This document shows, one piece after another, positions 1 through 9,545 of a stretch of 64,000 bases of DNA (position 1 is the first letter of the stretch; the number at the start of each line of letters is the position of its first letter). The notes beneath the pieces are model-generated. The model was not told the origin of the DNA and did no database searches. It was given only the letters and a program-made list of their open reading frames with translations. Made by a program: the position numbers and the translations under genes. The stretch spans positions 67,155,918 to 67,219,917 of the forward strand of contig CM067448.1 of the NCBI GenBank assembly GCA_034508935.3, in the 5' to 3' direction. This DNA comes from Berghia stephanieae (taxonomy: Eukaryota; Mollusca; Gastropoda; Nudibranchia; Aeolidiidae).

Positions 1-88
1 ATAATAAAAATTCGTTATCCCCAGACAGGTGTCTGGGGATAACAAATTTTTATTATCCCCAGACAGGTGTCTGGGGATAATCACAGCG
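1..88. repeat. Two near-perfect palindromes in tandem
   Basis: Two identical 28-bp palindromes lie at 15-42 and 53-80. Each has 13-bp arms (TTATCCCCAGACA and its complement) around a central GG. AT-rich flanks of the first copy also pair, so bases 3-52 form a longer imperfect hairpin. The 25 bases at 64-88 recur exactly at 30412-30436, next to a LINE fragment, so this is part of a dispersed repeat. I do not recognise the family. Confidence 0.75.
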
Positions 89-461
89 TTGTTATAGTAC
101 TTTCACTGACGCTAAACAATTGTGAAATATGAAGGTTAGTGTAGTTCTGTCTAAGTTTCATAAGTGTAATGAAAATTTTGTCTTTTAATGCAACCGTCTC
201 TTCCTAAACTTCCCATCCACTATAATAAATAATGTTACCTCTAAAGCACTCAACATATTGAACAATAATATTAAATATTTTAAAACAATGTACACCCGTC
301 TCCATTCGAAGAATTTTTTCTGTAAGGCTTGAAACAGTGTAAGTGCGTTGAATCTAACTTAGTTGGGTTTTTTAAAGCTAGCTATTTCCTTATTTTTGTC
401 TGTAATTTCTTGTTCTTGAATTAAATTTGTTGTTTTATTTAAAATATCCTCACTTGTTCTA

Positions 462-944
462 CTATCTGTATTTTTTAAAAAGATGGAATCCTGTGATGAT
501 GGTGACGAGAGTTGAGATGATGATGAGGTAGAAGATAATGAGGATGATGATGAGGAGGAAAATAATGATGATGATGAATCTGCTTTTTTTCATTGTCTGT
601 TCTATTTTCAGTTTTCGTTTCGTGCCCTCATGCTTTTCCTTTTGGTCAAAAATTTCCTGACGACTGGAGTCTAACTCTTTTTGTAAAGTTGACATTTTTG
701 ATGTTAAATCAGCATTAGCCTTTTTCAACAATACATTTCGTTTATAAAACAACTGGGATTTTTGAAGTTCTAAATTATCAACTAACTCTTTCTCTCTATT
801 TTTCCAATTAGCCTTTTCCTTCTCAAGAGATTTAATTTTGTCCTGCAACATTAATATTATGTTATCTTTTTCTTTTAAAGTCATTTTATGCTGTCCACAA
901 GTAAAACAGTCAAAGGAAACTTGAACACCTTTGTTTACTAGTTT
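462..944 (-). CDS. Coiled-coil and Ser-rich open frame continuing past the TGA of the upstream exon
   Basis: After the TGA at 945-947 the same frame stays open on the minus strand for about 160 codons. It begins with a short Cys/His stretch (DCFTCGQHK) and continues as a long, highly charged predicted coiled coil (KIKSLEKEKANWKNREKELV and onward to about base 600). Beyond an A7 run near 584-590 this frame becomes a poly-Ile stretch read from ATC repeats. The neighbouring frame there instead reads a Ser-rich tail (SSSSQLSSPSSQ) and a polar segment ending near 370, which is more protein-like. A one-base homopolymer difference would explain this. It is either the 3' part of the gene on its right (intron, read-through or sequence error at the TGA) or decayed coding sequence. 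Function is unknown; the coiled coil suggests oligomerisation. Confidence 0.45.
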   Translation of the reverse strand, partial: KLVNKGVQVSFDCFTCGQHKMTLKEKDNIILMLQDKIKSLEKEKANWKNREKELVDNLELQKSQLFYKRNVLLKKANADLTSKMSTLQKELDSSRQEIFDQKEKHEGTKRKLKIEQTMKKSRFIIIIIFLLIIILIIFYLIIISTLVTIITGFHLFKKYR

Positions 945-1463
945 TCATTTTTCAGGTATGGTATCATTTTCAACAATGGGCTGTGGACAGTTCCCATTCG
1001 GGCTACGTATAATAAAAAATTGATCAAAAAATGTTTGCAATTCCGATTTATTTCCTGTTTTGATTAACTGTCTGTGAATCTTCAAAGCACGTGCAACAGA
1101 GTTTCTCAATTTACTTTCACTTAATGTTGCACAAGCTGAACTAAGCCTTACCAGCCATTTTCTTAGAACAGCATCCGTTTTTTTTTCCCTAGACATTAGC
1201 TTATGTAAAAGGATTACAACTTCATTAGTCACATCATTAATTGGGGGCTTATCATATGAGGTTGGGTCCACATCTTTTATGCCGAGAGAAAGCAAAACAG
1301 GTGGTAAATTTAAAAAATCGTGAGTCTGTTGCAACAGGGATTGAAAATCATCCTTAGTCAATTCAATACTTAAGGCAAATAGTGCATTGATCCGATGACA
1401 CAAGCGACTTTCTGTAACATGATTTGTGGTGATGGGGAAAAGCTTCTGCAACCACGACAGCAT
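945..1463 (-). CDS. Exon 3 of a three-exon unknown gene
   Basis: This minus-strand exon is preceded by a good acceptor (TTTCATTGCAG) ending at 1464 and runs 172 codons to a TGA at 945-947. It joins exon 2 in phase 0. The encoded part is mostly predicted helical, with Leu-rich stretches (LLQQTHDFLNLPPVLLSLG) and a basic patch (RNSVARALKIHRQLIKTG). There is no signal peptide or membrane segment. I do not recognise the family, and no catalytic motif is visible. The full protein from 4344 would be 259 residues. Exon borders and phases agree across all three exons, which supports a real gene, but no transcript evidence is available. Confidence 0.6.
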   Translation of the reverse strand: MLSWLQKLFPITTNHVTESRLCHRINALFALSIELTKDDFQSLLQQTHDFLNLPPVLLSLGIKDVDPTSYDKPPINDVTNEVVILLHKLMSREKKTDAVLRKWLVRLSSACATLSESKLRNSVARALKIHRQLIKTGNKSELQTFFDQFFIIRSPNGNCPQPIVENDTIPEK

Positions 1464-2048
1464 CTGCAATGAAACAAAAAAAAAAAACAACAAATTAACA
1501 CATCATGGTCAACTATGTGGGAGAAAAAATATTTGTCGTAAGAACTAAAAAAAGTGAGATCAAAGTGTGTGAAATATTGTGATTATTATTTTATGTTTCA
1601 CTTCATTTTGATATGAATTGTAAACACATAAAATAATTGTTTTGATTTTTATTTCGCTGCCGTAAACATGACGGAAGTCCGTCGTTAACGTTTCTATCTA
1701 CAAATTTTTAAAGCAGTGACTATGAAAATCGTCGTTTCTCAAAAGATCTGCAAATTTTCAGAAAAGGCCCAAAATTATATGGTTTTCCAAAAAAAATAAT
1801 TAAAAAATAATAAAAATTAAAGTACAATCAAAATATCACGATTTGTTTTGTTTTGCATTTAGTATAACTGTGTGTTGATTGTATGTAAGAATGGAGAGAT
1901 AAGACGTAATTGGATTTTTATTATGAATTTTTTGTATTATACCACAAAAAAGCCCAGTCCTCCGCACATGTTGAGGTTTTGTAGGTCCCAGTCCTCAGTG
2001 AGTTAATAATCATTTTGAATTTTTTCATTTGAATGGTGATAAACTTAC
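1464..2048 (-). other. Probable intron 2 of the left gene
   Basis: The sequence between the donor GTAAGT at 2048-2043 and the acceptor CAG ending at 1464 is AT-rich. I see no other gene or repeat in it. Confidence 0.5.
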
Positions 2049-2197
2049 CATCGAGTAATTCACATCCGCTTCTTCTTTCAAAAAGTACAGCTGGAGAATT
2101 ATTCCATTCGTCAGGGCATTCACTTTTGGCAATTCAGGGCGTCTGCCTTTACCCACCATCAACAGATGCTTTTTTAGAGCTGTGTAAAGTTCTCCAT
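2049..2197 (-). CDS. Exon 2 of a three-exon unknown gene
   Basis: This 149-nt minus-strand exon lies between a strong acceptor (TTTTCTTCCGCAG) and the donor ATG|GTAAGT. The one-base overhang of exon 1 plus its first two bases makes GAT, which restores the frame DGELYTALKKHLL. It ends exactly in phase 0 (87 codons completed with exon 1). The peptide is amphipathic with a basic segment (VGKGRRPELPKV) followed by NALTNGIILQLYFLKEE. The family is not recognised. Confidence 0.6.
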
Positions 2198-2558
2198 CTG
2201 CGGAAGAAAACACAAAATTACAATCAGGACGAAAATAAATATAATGAAGATTGGTTAATTTTTTTATTTTTTTTTTGTTGAAAATTAAAAAAACAAAAAC
2301 TACACCAGTAAACTGAGTTCAGCAACAAGAAGTAATCCCTTGCTGGTTTCATTGTTAGAACACAAAACTATCAACAGTAAATTGAAATGAATATATCAAA
2401 AACTGAACCAATCTCAATACTAAATTTCTGATATAATGTAAAAAGAAAAATGTTTACATCACACAAAATAAGTCATTAAGGACTGGACAAAAAAGGTTCC
2501 AGTACTCGTATCTGCAACAATTTGGTTACAGTTGATTGCCGCACATATAAGGCTTATA

Positions 2559-2681
2559 CAGTAGAACTCGGAAATAGCGAGTTCGACGGGTCCACTCCTG
2601 ATTCCTCGCTATTTCCGAGTTCTCGCTATTCCCGAGTTGCCAGGAAAGGTCACTCGGCCCTACAAAAAGATGGAAAGACAA

Positions 2682-2712
<31 letters not shown>

Positions 2713-2855
2713 GTGTGTGTGTGCCGCGCGTGCGTGCAAATGACTGTGTGTGGATAAAGTGGGGTGGGGGCGGGGTTGAACACGGCCTTCGTTAACTACG
2801 TAATGATGGCCACGGGTTGAAGTTGATCCACCCCTTCCATTTCCATCAAGATTTC

Positions 2856-2926
<71 letters not shown>

Positions 2927-3718
2927 TGTATAGATGTATGTGTGTGTGTGTGCGTTCGAGTGTTTGCATGCACTAGGCATGTTTGATGAGGCAAGCAAGC
3001 GCATCATTCAATCACTGACCGACTGAAATGATAGGCTCCTCTCTCTCGCTGATCGTGTCGTTCGTTAACGAATGCTACTCGCTGACCGATGCTGCGAAGT
3101 GAGCATGTTGACAGTGCTTACCTCGCGCGTCGTGTGGCACCACATTGGGTGAATAATTGACCCCCACCCCCAATAAACACACACGCACACAAACACCCAA
3201 CTCCCACCTAAATTTGTTCCGCCTACTATAGATAGTATGCAGATGACGTCACTCAGGCCTTTGTTAGTGTTTTTGCCATCCGCGTTTGTGAGTTGTTCTC
3301 ACTAAACTGTATTAACCAGACTATAAAAGTTCATGGTTACACAGAGTTTGTGTGTTGGTCCGTTATACTTCCGGATGGCAATGTTGTGAACTCCTTGGCC
3401 AAGCGCATTCTATCTATATACTAGGGGGCCTACTACCATAGAGAATACAGGTACAATATTATTCGTAACGAAAAATAAGAAAAGGAAAGAAGCTTGGCTA
3501 AAAATATTTAAATCGCCCTTGTCTATTGCTTTACTTCGTTCGAAGTCCTAGGCTGGGGCAGGAAATGCTCGTTATTTCCGAGTTGACCTCTTTTTCATAC
3601 TCGCTACTTTCATGCTAATTTTATTGACTCAAATAAGAGAAAAAAACGGGGATTTAGATTTTACTCGCTATTTCCGAGTTCTCGCTATTTCCGAGTACGT
3701 TACTTTCATGTTCTACTG
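2559..3718. mobile_element. Pogo/Tigger-like non-autonomous DNA transposon
   Basis: The ends are CAGTAGAAC and GTTCTACTG in inverted orientation, each flanked by TA (2557-2558 and 3719-3720), as expected for Tc1/mariner-pogo elements. Sub-terminal copies of the motif CTCGCTATTTCCGAG occur in both orientations at about 2567-2640 and 3565-3696. No transposase frame is present. The interior has (TG)n at 2682-2723 and (TA)n at 2859-2924, which probably expanded after insertion. Total length is 1,160 bp, long for a MITE. Confidence 0.8.
2682..2924. repeat. (TG)n and (TA)n microsatellites inside the pogo-like element
   Basis: A TG/GC-interrupted tract at 2682-2723 and a pure TA tract of about 66 bp at 2859-2924. 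Apparent reading frames across them are artefacts. Confidence 0.95.
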
Positions 3719-4232
3719 TATAATAAGCTCTAAATGTAATAAAATAGATAAAAGTATCAAAAAATCTGACCAACTAACAGGGATAAAAAGCGAACAAATC
3801 TATTTATTAGATCATTGTATTGTATTAAATCAGTGTTTATATTCAATTTATGAAAAAAAGATGGCATTATTATTAGTATTAGAATGCTACACGAAAGACA
3901 TTGCCACCATAGAATGATCACGCTTCTAGATAGAACCAACCACTAGTAATTTAATCGATTATGAAGTAAAAAGACCTGAATATATTGCAAAAATGCATTA
4001 TTACTTCTGTTTACTTATTGTTATAAGTTTGTTAAGTTTACTCAATACACCGAGATACGACCGCCATGATATCTATGGACGCGTCAACATTCCATTCACA
4101 TTCGCTGTTCCGTTATTCGAATTCACTTCCCACAATTATTCTAGAAATTTTAATAGTATTTTTTTTCCCCTAATACTAAAACTAAAAACATATACTAACA
4201 TTTATTTATTGCTAGAACTAGAACACACTTAC

Positions 4233-4344
4233 CTCTTAAAAGATTGAATCGTGCATCTTTATTGACCTCCTGACTGACGAGGTCGTTATCGATAATCGGC
4301 GGAGGGGGGTTTTCCATAGCCAAGCTGCCATCTTCTTCGGCCAT
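4233..4344 (-). CDS. Exon 1 (start) of a three-exon unknown gene
   Basis: The minus-strand ATG at 4344-4342 sits in a favourable context (GACCTATGG). It opens an acidic, Pro-rich N-terminus (MAEEDGSLAMENPPPPIIDN) that ends at the donor AGAG|GTAAGTGTG. The exon is 112 nt and leaves one base to be completed by exon 2. The short acidic start resembles a cytosolic or nuclear protein; no signal peptide is seen. I chose this ATG because splicing from it keeps frame through the next two exons. Confidence 0.6.
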
Positions 4345-4947
4345 AGGTCGTCTCTTCTGTAAGCGGGTTTGGTTTTACTTTAATGGCTCCGCCGTTTATG
4401 GATGGATTTCATTATATTTACCACCATTAAATGGGAAATTTATCAGGCTTTCTTGTGACACTATCCGAGTTGACAATTTTGACTTCGAGAATCGGAATTT
4501 ATATCAAAACGTGCCTCTCGATCACTTTAACCTGCATTCTCTCTCAAGTGACAGCAGCTATCCCAGCATGCATCGTATCAACGGAAAGAGGAAATCAAAA
4601 CCAATCTAATGATGCCAGATTTACTTTTATACGCCAATAAACGACAGAGCAGTTGTTAAATGAATCAAGCAAGTGAAAGAGAGTGTCGGAGGGCAAAACG
4701 CGATCGCCGTTGTAACTTAACTAAACAGTGGTCATAATCACTGCTCTTTAATTAATTTTGTAGTTATAAAATATTTTTTTACAAAACACAGCAATGAAAG
4801 ACAAGATTTTATTCAAATCAATTCTTTTTATTTCATAAAAATTGGACAAATGGGGGCTGAGATATTTACTCTTAAAGACATGAGATTTCCATGCCAAAAG
4901 AGGCCAGACTAATTTTTCCACTAATACAAAGCGTGTGTTTTCTGCAC
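4345..4947. other. Intergenic stretch between two minus-strand genes
   Basis: This lies between the start of the left gene and the end of the THAP-like gene and probably holds the promoter of the left gene. I see no clear TATA box or other identifiable motif, and no further gene. Confidence 0.4.
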
Positions 4948-4989
4948 CTATTTTAAGGTGGGACTTTGTGATGATGAAGAGAGTTGAGC

Positions 4990-5047
<58 letters not shown>

Positions 5048-5251
5048 GGTGGTGGTGGTGGACTTCTTGATGTTGGTGCCAATTGAGATGGGGTGGGAAT
5101 TCCTCGTGTCACTTTTCTTTTCTTTCTTTCTGGGTCTGATGGAAACAATTTATTTTTATTTCTGTTAAACAATTCAGGGAGGTTGGCTTTGTCCCATCTC
5201 TGAAGTGACAAGAAACACTCTTGATGATGAGTTGGATCTCTTTTCCTTGTC
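4948..5251 (-). CDS. Exon 2 of a THAP-like zinc-finger gene
   Basis: This terminal minus-strand exon follows an acceptor (CTTTTCGGGAGAAAG) with a pyrimidine-rich tract. The two-base overhang of exon 1 plus its first G gives Arg, then TRKRDPTHHQECFLS. A THAP finger needs Cys-x2-His-Phe here. The +1 frame at about 5211-5195 reads SCHFRDG, so the C-terminal zinc ligands appear only after a frame change, probably a TTT/TT homopolymer difference followed by a compensating one. The annotated frame then continues with LPELFNRNKNKLFPSDPER, a basic possible nuclear localisation signal (RKKRKV), a poly-Pro run, a poly-Ser run from (GAT)n/(GGT)n repeats, and a stop. It may be a decayed or mis-sequenced gene. 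Confidence 0.5.
4991..5061. repeat. (GAT)n(GGT)n trinucleotide repeat in the THAP-like exon
   Basis: An in-frame trinucleotide tract encodes the poly-Ser and poly-Pro runs of the minus-strand exon. A run of this kind changes length without breaking the frame. Confidence 0.9.
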
Positions 5252-5762
5252 CTTTCTCCCGAAAAGAAAAGAAAAAAAAAAACAATAATTCTGTTGGGCA
5301 TATTGGGTATATTATTTAATTTGATAAGTACTTTGTTTTAGACTATCTTGTTTGACACCAGCTCAATGCATGATAAATCAAAGGTGTGCAAGAGACTAGG
5401 TTACTGGTGGGTCTCTCGCCTGTCTTTTATGAAATCGCACATTCAGCAAAATGTCGCACTTCCTCATTACTTCTTTTGATGATTTTGACTAGGTATATAA
5501 AAATATGAATTCTTAAATTTACACAGTTATAGTTGATCTTGGGGTTGAGTTTGGCAAGACTGGCGTTTTCTCTTTATTTCAGTCAGTACTGTACTGGACA
5601 GTGCGGTGATGGAAACTTTGGAGTGTCAACAATCGGGCATAGGTAAAGGAGAGAGGTCCCCGCCGCCATCTTGCTTTGTTCACACAGAGTTGCCACCTCG
5701 GCTGTCGGGGAGGGGAGGCATGGCAGAGAATCAATTAAACTTTCCAAAAAAGAGGAAAGTAT

Positions 5763-5845
<83 letters not shown>

Positions 5846-6225
5846 CTGCGTGAGGGGGGGGGGGGGGGAGGTTCCGTTATTTTATTTATTTATTTTCATT
5901 TTGCCATAAAGGTATCGAGTTTAAAGTAAGATTTTAACAAATATTTCCTTCTCTTTCTTATATTTTTCTCCTTTAAAAAAATTATCACTTATCAGTAGAA
6001 CTGAACTCTCATTCAGTTTATCTATCAGCCTTAACATTAAAACGTGTAGATTAAGATACCATTTTTTCTTAAACTTCAATAAAAACCTAGTTTGGAATGT
6101 ACTTTTATTTATAATTTCGTGCAATTGTACACTTTAATCATAAAATATAGGTCTACGCAAGTTAGAACTAGACCTAGATCTGGACTACGAACTCTATCAA
6201 ATGTTCGACGTGCGTGCGTGCTTAC
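5252..6225 (-). other. Probable intron of the THAP-like gene
   Basis: This runs from the donor CAG|GTAAGC at 6225 to the acceptor at 5252. It contains a (GT)n(GA)n microsatellite and a G15 run (5762-5868). I see no further exon with confidence. A GC-richer patch at about 5650-5750 could be a promoter or alternative first exon, but nothing proves it. Confidence 0.45.
5762..5868. repeat. (GT)n(GA)n microsatellite and poly-G run
   Basis: GT repeats at 5762-5797, GA repeats at 5797-5840, and an uninterrupted G run at 5854-5868. Confidence 0.95.
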
Positions 6226-6347
6226 CTGACTAAAGTGATCCACTTTTTCTTCAATTTTTTGTCTGCCTCTCCAATTGGAAATCTGTAAAACTTGCAGGAG
6301 TGACTCTCTGACTGGTGGAGACAATCTGGTACAAAACACTGGACCAT
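6226..6347 (-). CDS. Exon 1 of a THAP-like zinc-finger gene
   Basis: The minus-strand start MVQCFVPDCLHQSES matches the beginning of a THAP (C2CH) DNA-binding domain: Cys-x4-Cys close to the N-terminus, then SCKFYRFP (the conserved F-x-R/H-F-P turn) and KKLKKKWITLVR (the conserved Trp helix). The exon ends at TCAG|GTAAGC with two bases of a codon left over, and that phase fits the exon at 5251. THAP proteins bind specific DNA through this finger. They are either host transcription or chromatin factors or P-element-type transposases. No transposase domain is visible nearby, so this is most likely a short host gene or a domesticated remnant. An upstream in-frame Met at about 6404 exists, but THAP domains start at or near residue 1, so I chose 6347. 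Confidence 0.7.
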
Positions 6348-6608
6348 ATTTAAGATAAAAATTGTTTTTTGAGCGATTTTCCAATTATTCCTTTCCCGGA
6401 CCAAGCACGGATTTTTTTTGTTTAGAGCCAGCCGATTCGTTGCTAGGCGGACGTGACGTCAGACTCTGGAATCCTATTCCCCTTTGTCTTACCTTTTTAT
6501 GGGTGTTCTTGAATTGTAATTTTAAAACTTTTTACTATCCTATATTCTTCCTTTTTACTGGCGCTGATATGACCTTAATGTGTTGCAAGCGCCGTAAAAC
6601 TCTCAAAA

Positions 6609-6609
<1 letters not shown>
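6348..6609. other. Upstream region of the THAP-like gene
   Basis: This probably holds the 5' untranslated region and promoter of the minus-strand THAP-like gene. A CG-containing patch lies at about 6430-6460. No specific element is identified. Confidence 0.35.
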
Positions 6610-6649
<40 letters not shown>

Positions 6650-6759
6650 TATCTATCTATCTATCTATATATCTATCTGTCTATCTATATCTATCTCTCT
6701 ATATCTATCTCTCTATCTCTCTCTCTCTATCTCTCTCTCTCTCTCTCTCTATCTCTATC

Positions 6760-6830
<71 letters not shown>

Positions 6831-6985
6831 GTCTTCCGTCCGTCCGTCCGTCCCATCCCATCCCATCCCATCCCACCCATCCCACCCACCCCATCATCCA
6901 TCCATCCATCCATCCATCCATCCATCCATCCATCCATCCATTAATCCATTCACCCACCCATCCATCCATCTACATTTCTGTCCAA
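6610..6985. repeat. Compound microsatellite: (CA)n, (ATCT)n/(CT)n, (CCGT)n, (CATC)n
   Basis: About 375 bp of successive simple repeats: CA at 6610-6647, ATCT/CT mixtures to about 6832, CCGT to about 6851, then CATCC/CATC units. The long frame read across it is an artefact. Confidence 0.95.
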
Positions 6986-7750
<765 letters not shown>

Positions 7751-8027
7751 AACCTTCTCAATAAGGATTTTAAGTCCTTGTGCTAAATTGAAACCGAATG
7801 ATGATGGCGTGGCCAAGACAAGGAACGATGGAGAAAATACAAATACTATGATTTGTGATTGAAGTTGTTTTACTTCATCACTAATTAGGTTTTCATTTCT
7901 TTTCCCCTCTAATTAGGATGTACATAACCTAAAATTACCACTAAAAGTCAGCTACTTATTACATTTTCGAATTTCACCTTCAGGACCCGCCCATCCCCTT
8001 AGCTCAAAATTAATGGATATTTTGATA

Positions 8028-8120
8028 CAGTGGAATTTGCTTAAAGTCAACACTCCTAAAGTCAACTTGTACTTAAAGTCAACATCTCTTGTTAATCCCG
8101 AATTCCCCATTCTTTATCTA
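8028..8120 (+). mobile_element. One end of a second Tigger/pogo-like element
   Basis: It starts TA|CAGTGGAATTTGC and carries three copies of TAAAGTCAAC, a layout typical of Tigger/pogo ends. No matching opposite end is seen nearby, so it is a fragment. Its end sequence differs from that of the element at 2559. Confidence 0.5.
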
Positions 8121-8261
8121 ATGTAAATGTTGCTGCTTGAAGCTCAAAGAAATAAATAACAATGTGAAATTGAATGTAAGCTTCAATTTAATAAACGAAA
8201 ACAGATAATGTGGACGTTTCAGGTTTTCCCATTTCTCAACAGAATGAATGAAATACACAGA

Positions 8262-8330
8262 CAGAGCTCGAACCCACGACTTTCCCATCCGAAAACAAGT
8301 GTCACCCCACTAGACCGCATAGCCGCACAC
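8262..8330 (-). repeat. tRNA-derived SINE head (fragment)
   Basis: Read on the minus strand it has an A-box-like TGCGGTCTAGTGGGG and a B-box-like GGGTTCGAGCTC at tRNA spacing, and shares GATGGGAAAGTCGTGGG with the SINE at 8793. It is not a tRNA gene because no cloverleaf closes. A T-rich tract at 8331-8400 flanks it. Confidence 0.6.
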
Positions 8331-8474
8331 ATTTTTATTTTTTTCGTTTTGTTTTGTTTTGTTTTTTGTTTGTTTGTTTTTTTTTGTTTTTTTTTTTTTG
8401 TCGCCAAATTTAGGCCCAGTTTAATGGTCCATTTTAATTGATGTCAATTTGTAAAAGGCCAAAAGAGGACAAAG

Positions 8475-8655
8475 GGTTTATCGACGTGTACATATTTGCA
8501 GGTCTGATAACCAAACACATTTATGGGCCTGTTTTAATATTGTCGTCATGGACCATATTTAACACTAGTTTGAGAGTACTATTTCCATCACAACAATGAG
8601 CCCATAATTGGGTTATCAGAACTGCAGATAAGAATACGTTGGAGTTGATCAAACT
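8475..8655. mobile_element. Short fold-back (MITE-like) element
   Basis: TGCAGGTCTGATAACC (8498-8513) and GGTTATCAGAACTGCA (8611-8626) are inverted with 15 of 16 bases paired, and weaker pairing extends outward. The right half is related to 24558-24655. No coding capacity. Confidence 0.55.
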
Positions 8656-8792
8656 CGGATCCATCGCCTCAAATGGATTTTATGTTGAGATGATTTTAAT
8701 GTTGGAGATTGAAGTTGTTGTAGAAAATAGAAAGTCAGTTTTTCTCTTGTAATCGGGAGAGGGAGGATCAAATCTTTAAAATCTTTTATTAT

Positions 8793-9090
8793 ATGCCGTT
8801 ATGTGGTGTGGCACTCTCATTCGGATCGGAAAGTCCTGGGTTTGAGCTTGACGCATTGTTAAGTCCTTGGAGAAGGCTCTTTACTGACAATCTCTCACCA
8901 TACTCAGTTATAAAAATAAGTACCTGCTGTTAACAGCATTGTCTGTGTTGGAAAAAAAATTACGATATCCCCTAACAGGCGTCCTGTCTCGTTCTATATG
9001 TTATATGTTACGGTCAGGGACCCTTTGTAAAACACTTTGAGAACTTTTAGTGGATATTGCGCTATATAAAAGCTCACGGGGTTTTTTTAA
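8793..9090 (+). repeat. SINE with tRNA-like head and conserved 3' tail
   Basis: The head has a B-box-like GGGTTTGAGCTTG. The body includes TTTGTAAAACACTTTGAG and ends ATTGCGCTATATAAAAGC followed by a short poly-T stretch. A tail of this type (CACTTTGAG..GCGCTATATAAA) is widespread in animal SINEs mobilised by LINEs. Probably about 300 bp and close to full length. Confidence 0.65.
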
Positions 9091-9445
9091 TTGCAAAAAA
9101 CTAAAACTTGATTTTTTATTAGCATTATGACTTCAGATTAACTTTTCGACATAAAGTCTCATCCCAACACATAATACCACTTTTAGGTGGTGGGTAACAA
9201 ATATGGCAGGTTAGACTACGTTGAAAATGGATTTGATCAGGTGTAAGACATGTCCAAGTGTTGAAGTTCATTCGCCTGACGTGTTAACGTTGACAAAATT
9301 GGTTTTATTCCCCTTTGAAATTTGTATGTCACTTGTTGTCAATGTCAACAACAGGTCTGTCACCGTTTGTGGGAAACCCGAAAATATATTATGAGTGAAT
9401 GGATTGTTCTGACATTTGTCTATGTTAGCTGGGTTCTTAATTATT

Positions 9446-9534
<89 letters not shown>

Positions 9535-9545
9535 TATTATTATTA
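9446..9545. repeat. (ATC)n/(ATT)n microsatellite
   Basis: About 100 bp of ATC units degenerating to ATT at the right. The poly-His and poly-Met frames across it are artefacts. Confidence 0.95.

Larger units (their letters stand above)
2198..4232 (-). other. Probable intron 1 of the left gene, holding a DNA element
   Basis: This runs from the donor GTAAGTGTG at 4232 to the acceptor at 2198. It contains the pogo-like element at 2559-3718. The rest (2198-2558 and 3719-4232) is AT-rich, and I find no exon in it. Confidence 0.5.

Noticed and set aside
945-947. Selenocysteine TGA
   Set aside because: No SECIS-like structure could be identified downstream and the context is not a known selenoprotein. 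Intron, error or decay are simpler explanations.
2522-2994. Cys/Val- and His/Thr-rich frames
   Set aside because: They are read across (TG)n and (TA)n inside the pogo-like element.
8262-8330. tRNA gene
   Set aside because: A- and B-box-like motifs are present but no cloverleaf or acceptor stem closes, and a sister copy has a SINE tail.
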